This document shows positions 63,907 through 64,000 of a stretch of 64,000 bases of DNA, piece after piece. The notes beneath the pieces are model-generated. The model had not been told where the DNA came from, searched no databases, and worked only from the letters and a program-made list of their open reading frames with translations. Position 1 is the first letter of the stretch. Each line of letters begins with the position of its first letter. Source of the DNA: Bifidobacterium saguini DSM 23967 (lineage in GTDB: Bacteria > Actinomycetota > Actinomycetes > Actinomycetales > Bifidobacteriaceae); assembly GCF_000741715.1 (NCBI RefSeq), contig NZ_JGZN01000016.1, positions 92,476 to 156,475 of the forward strand, written 5' to 3'. The position numbers and the translations under genes are program-made.

Positions 63907-64000
63907 GAAAACACCTGTGTTTTCCTGATGGCGCAGCCGCGCGTGTCCCCGCCGTGCCCGTGTGGCATGATGGCCGCGAAGCGGCCCTGCCATACGGGCA
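63907..64000. repeat. Further hairpins at the window end
   Basis: GAAAACAC-CT-GTGTTTTC at 63907-63924 directly adjoins the nested element. TGCCCGTGTGGCA (63955) pairs with TGCCATACGGGCA (63988) with one mismatch and encloses GGCCGC-GAA-GCGGCC. The region may continue beyond the window. Confidence 0.75.

Noticed and set aside
1..64000. tRNA, rRNA, phage integrase or attachment site
   Set aside because: None seen on either strand, so no element boundary can be drawn inside the window.

Overview
The window is GC-rich (about 60%) with strong AAGGAGG-type ribosome binding sites. It carries an actinobacterial type IV conjugation apparatus: an SCO6880-family protein next to a split VirB4 ATPase, a VirD4 coupling protein and a MobF relaxase-helicase. 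It also carries a sortase-C pilus operon. Together these point to Bifidobacterium or a close relative. The sequence reads as a large conjugative element, either an ICE or a conjugative megaplasmid. No integrase, replication initiator, tRNA or rRNA is visible, so the two cannot be separated.

Layout. (1) 1-2.9 kb: a XamI-like restriction-modification (R-M) operon led by a small ribbon-helix-helix (RelB/DinJ-like) gene. Its upstream region is the relic of an IS1595-type transposase gene. (2) 3.0-12.8 kb: first half of the transfer apparatus, with a three-domain peptidoglycan hydrolase, small membrane proteins, a VirB6/TrbL-like channel protein with a collagen-like tail, an SCO6880-family protein, and membrane-anchored helical proteins. 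(3) 13.1-29.1 kb: a sortase-dependent pilus and adhesin operon followed by three paralogous lipoproteins. The third is broken and starts with a C9 tract. (4) 29.2-32.4 kb: a SEC10/PgrA-like surface-exclusion protein behind a perfect 19-bp palindrome. (5) 32.4-38.0 kb: an orphan HigA-like regulator, a membrane protein, and a complete 3.3-kb IS1595-family transposon carrying an R-M pair and a second copy of the same RHH gene, then a serine recombinase. (6) 38.1-44.7 kb: an EcoRI-type methylase with a DUF262-HNH nuclease, then three multi-zinc-finger proteins with a common leader. (7) 44.9-52.6 kb: second half of the transfer apparatus, with VirB4, VirD4 and accessory proteins. (8) 52.7-64 kb, minus strand: MobF relaxase, zinc-ribbon protein, a T/G-rich spacer full of GATATC palindromes (oriT candidate), SSB, DUF3846 protein and small unknown proteins. 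Two of these operons begin with the same elaborate nested-hairpin leader.

How it fits together. The hydrolase opens the cell wall. The VirB6/SCO6880/VirB4 proteins build the channel, VirD4 docks the relaxosome, and the MobF relaxase nicks and unwinds DNA that SSB coats. Pili and LPXTG adhesins would hold mating cells together, and the PgrA-like protein would limit redundant mating. The R-M systems would protect or stabilise the element. About 32 kb of surface and defence cargo separates two blocks of transfer genes that are normally close.

The most unusual signals are the duplicated nested-hairpin leader with compensatory base changes (61721-61869 and 63765-63906), the IS1595 transposon that mobilises an R-M system plus an RHH regulator (33939-37254), its transposase-deleted cousin at 2531-2832, the zinc-finger trio with a shared leader (41151-44136), and the GATATC cluster upstream of the relaxase operon.
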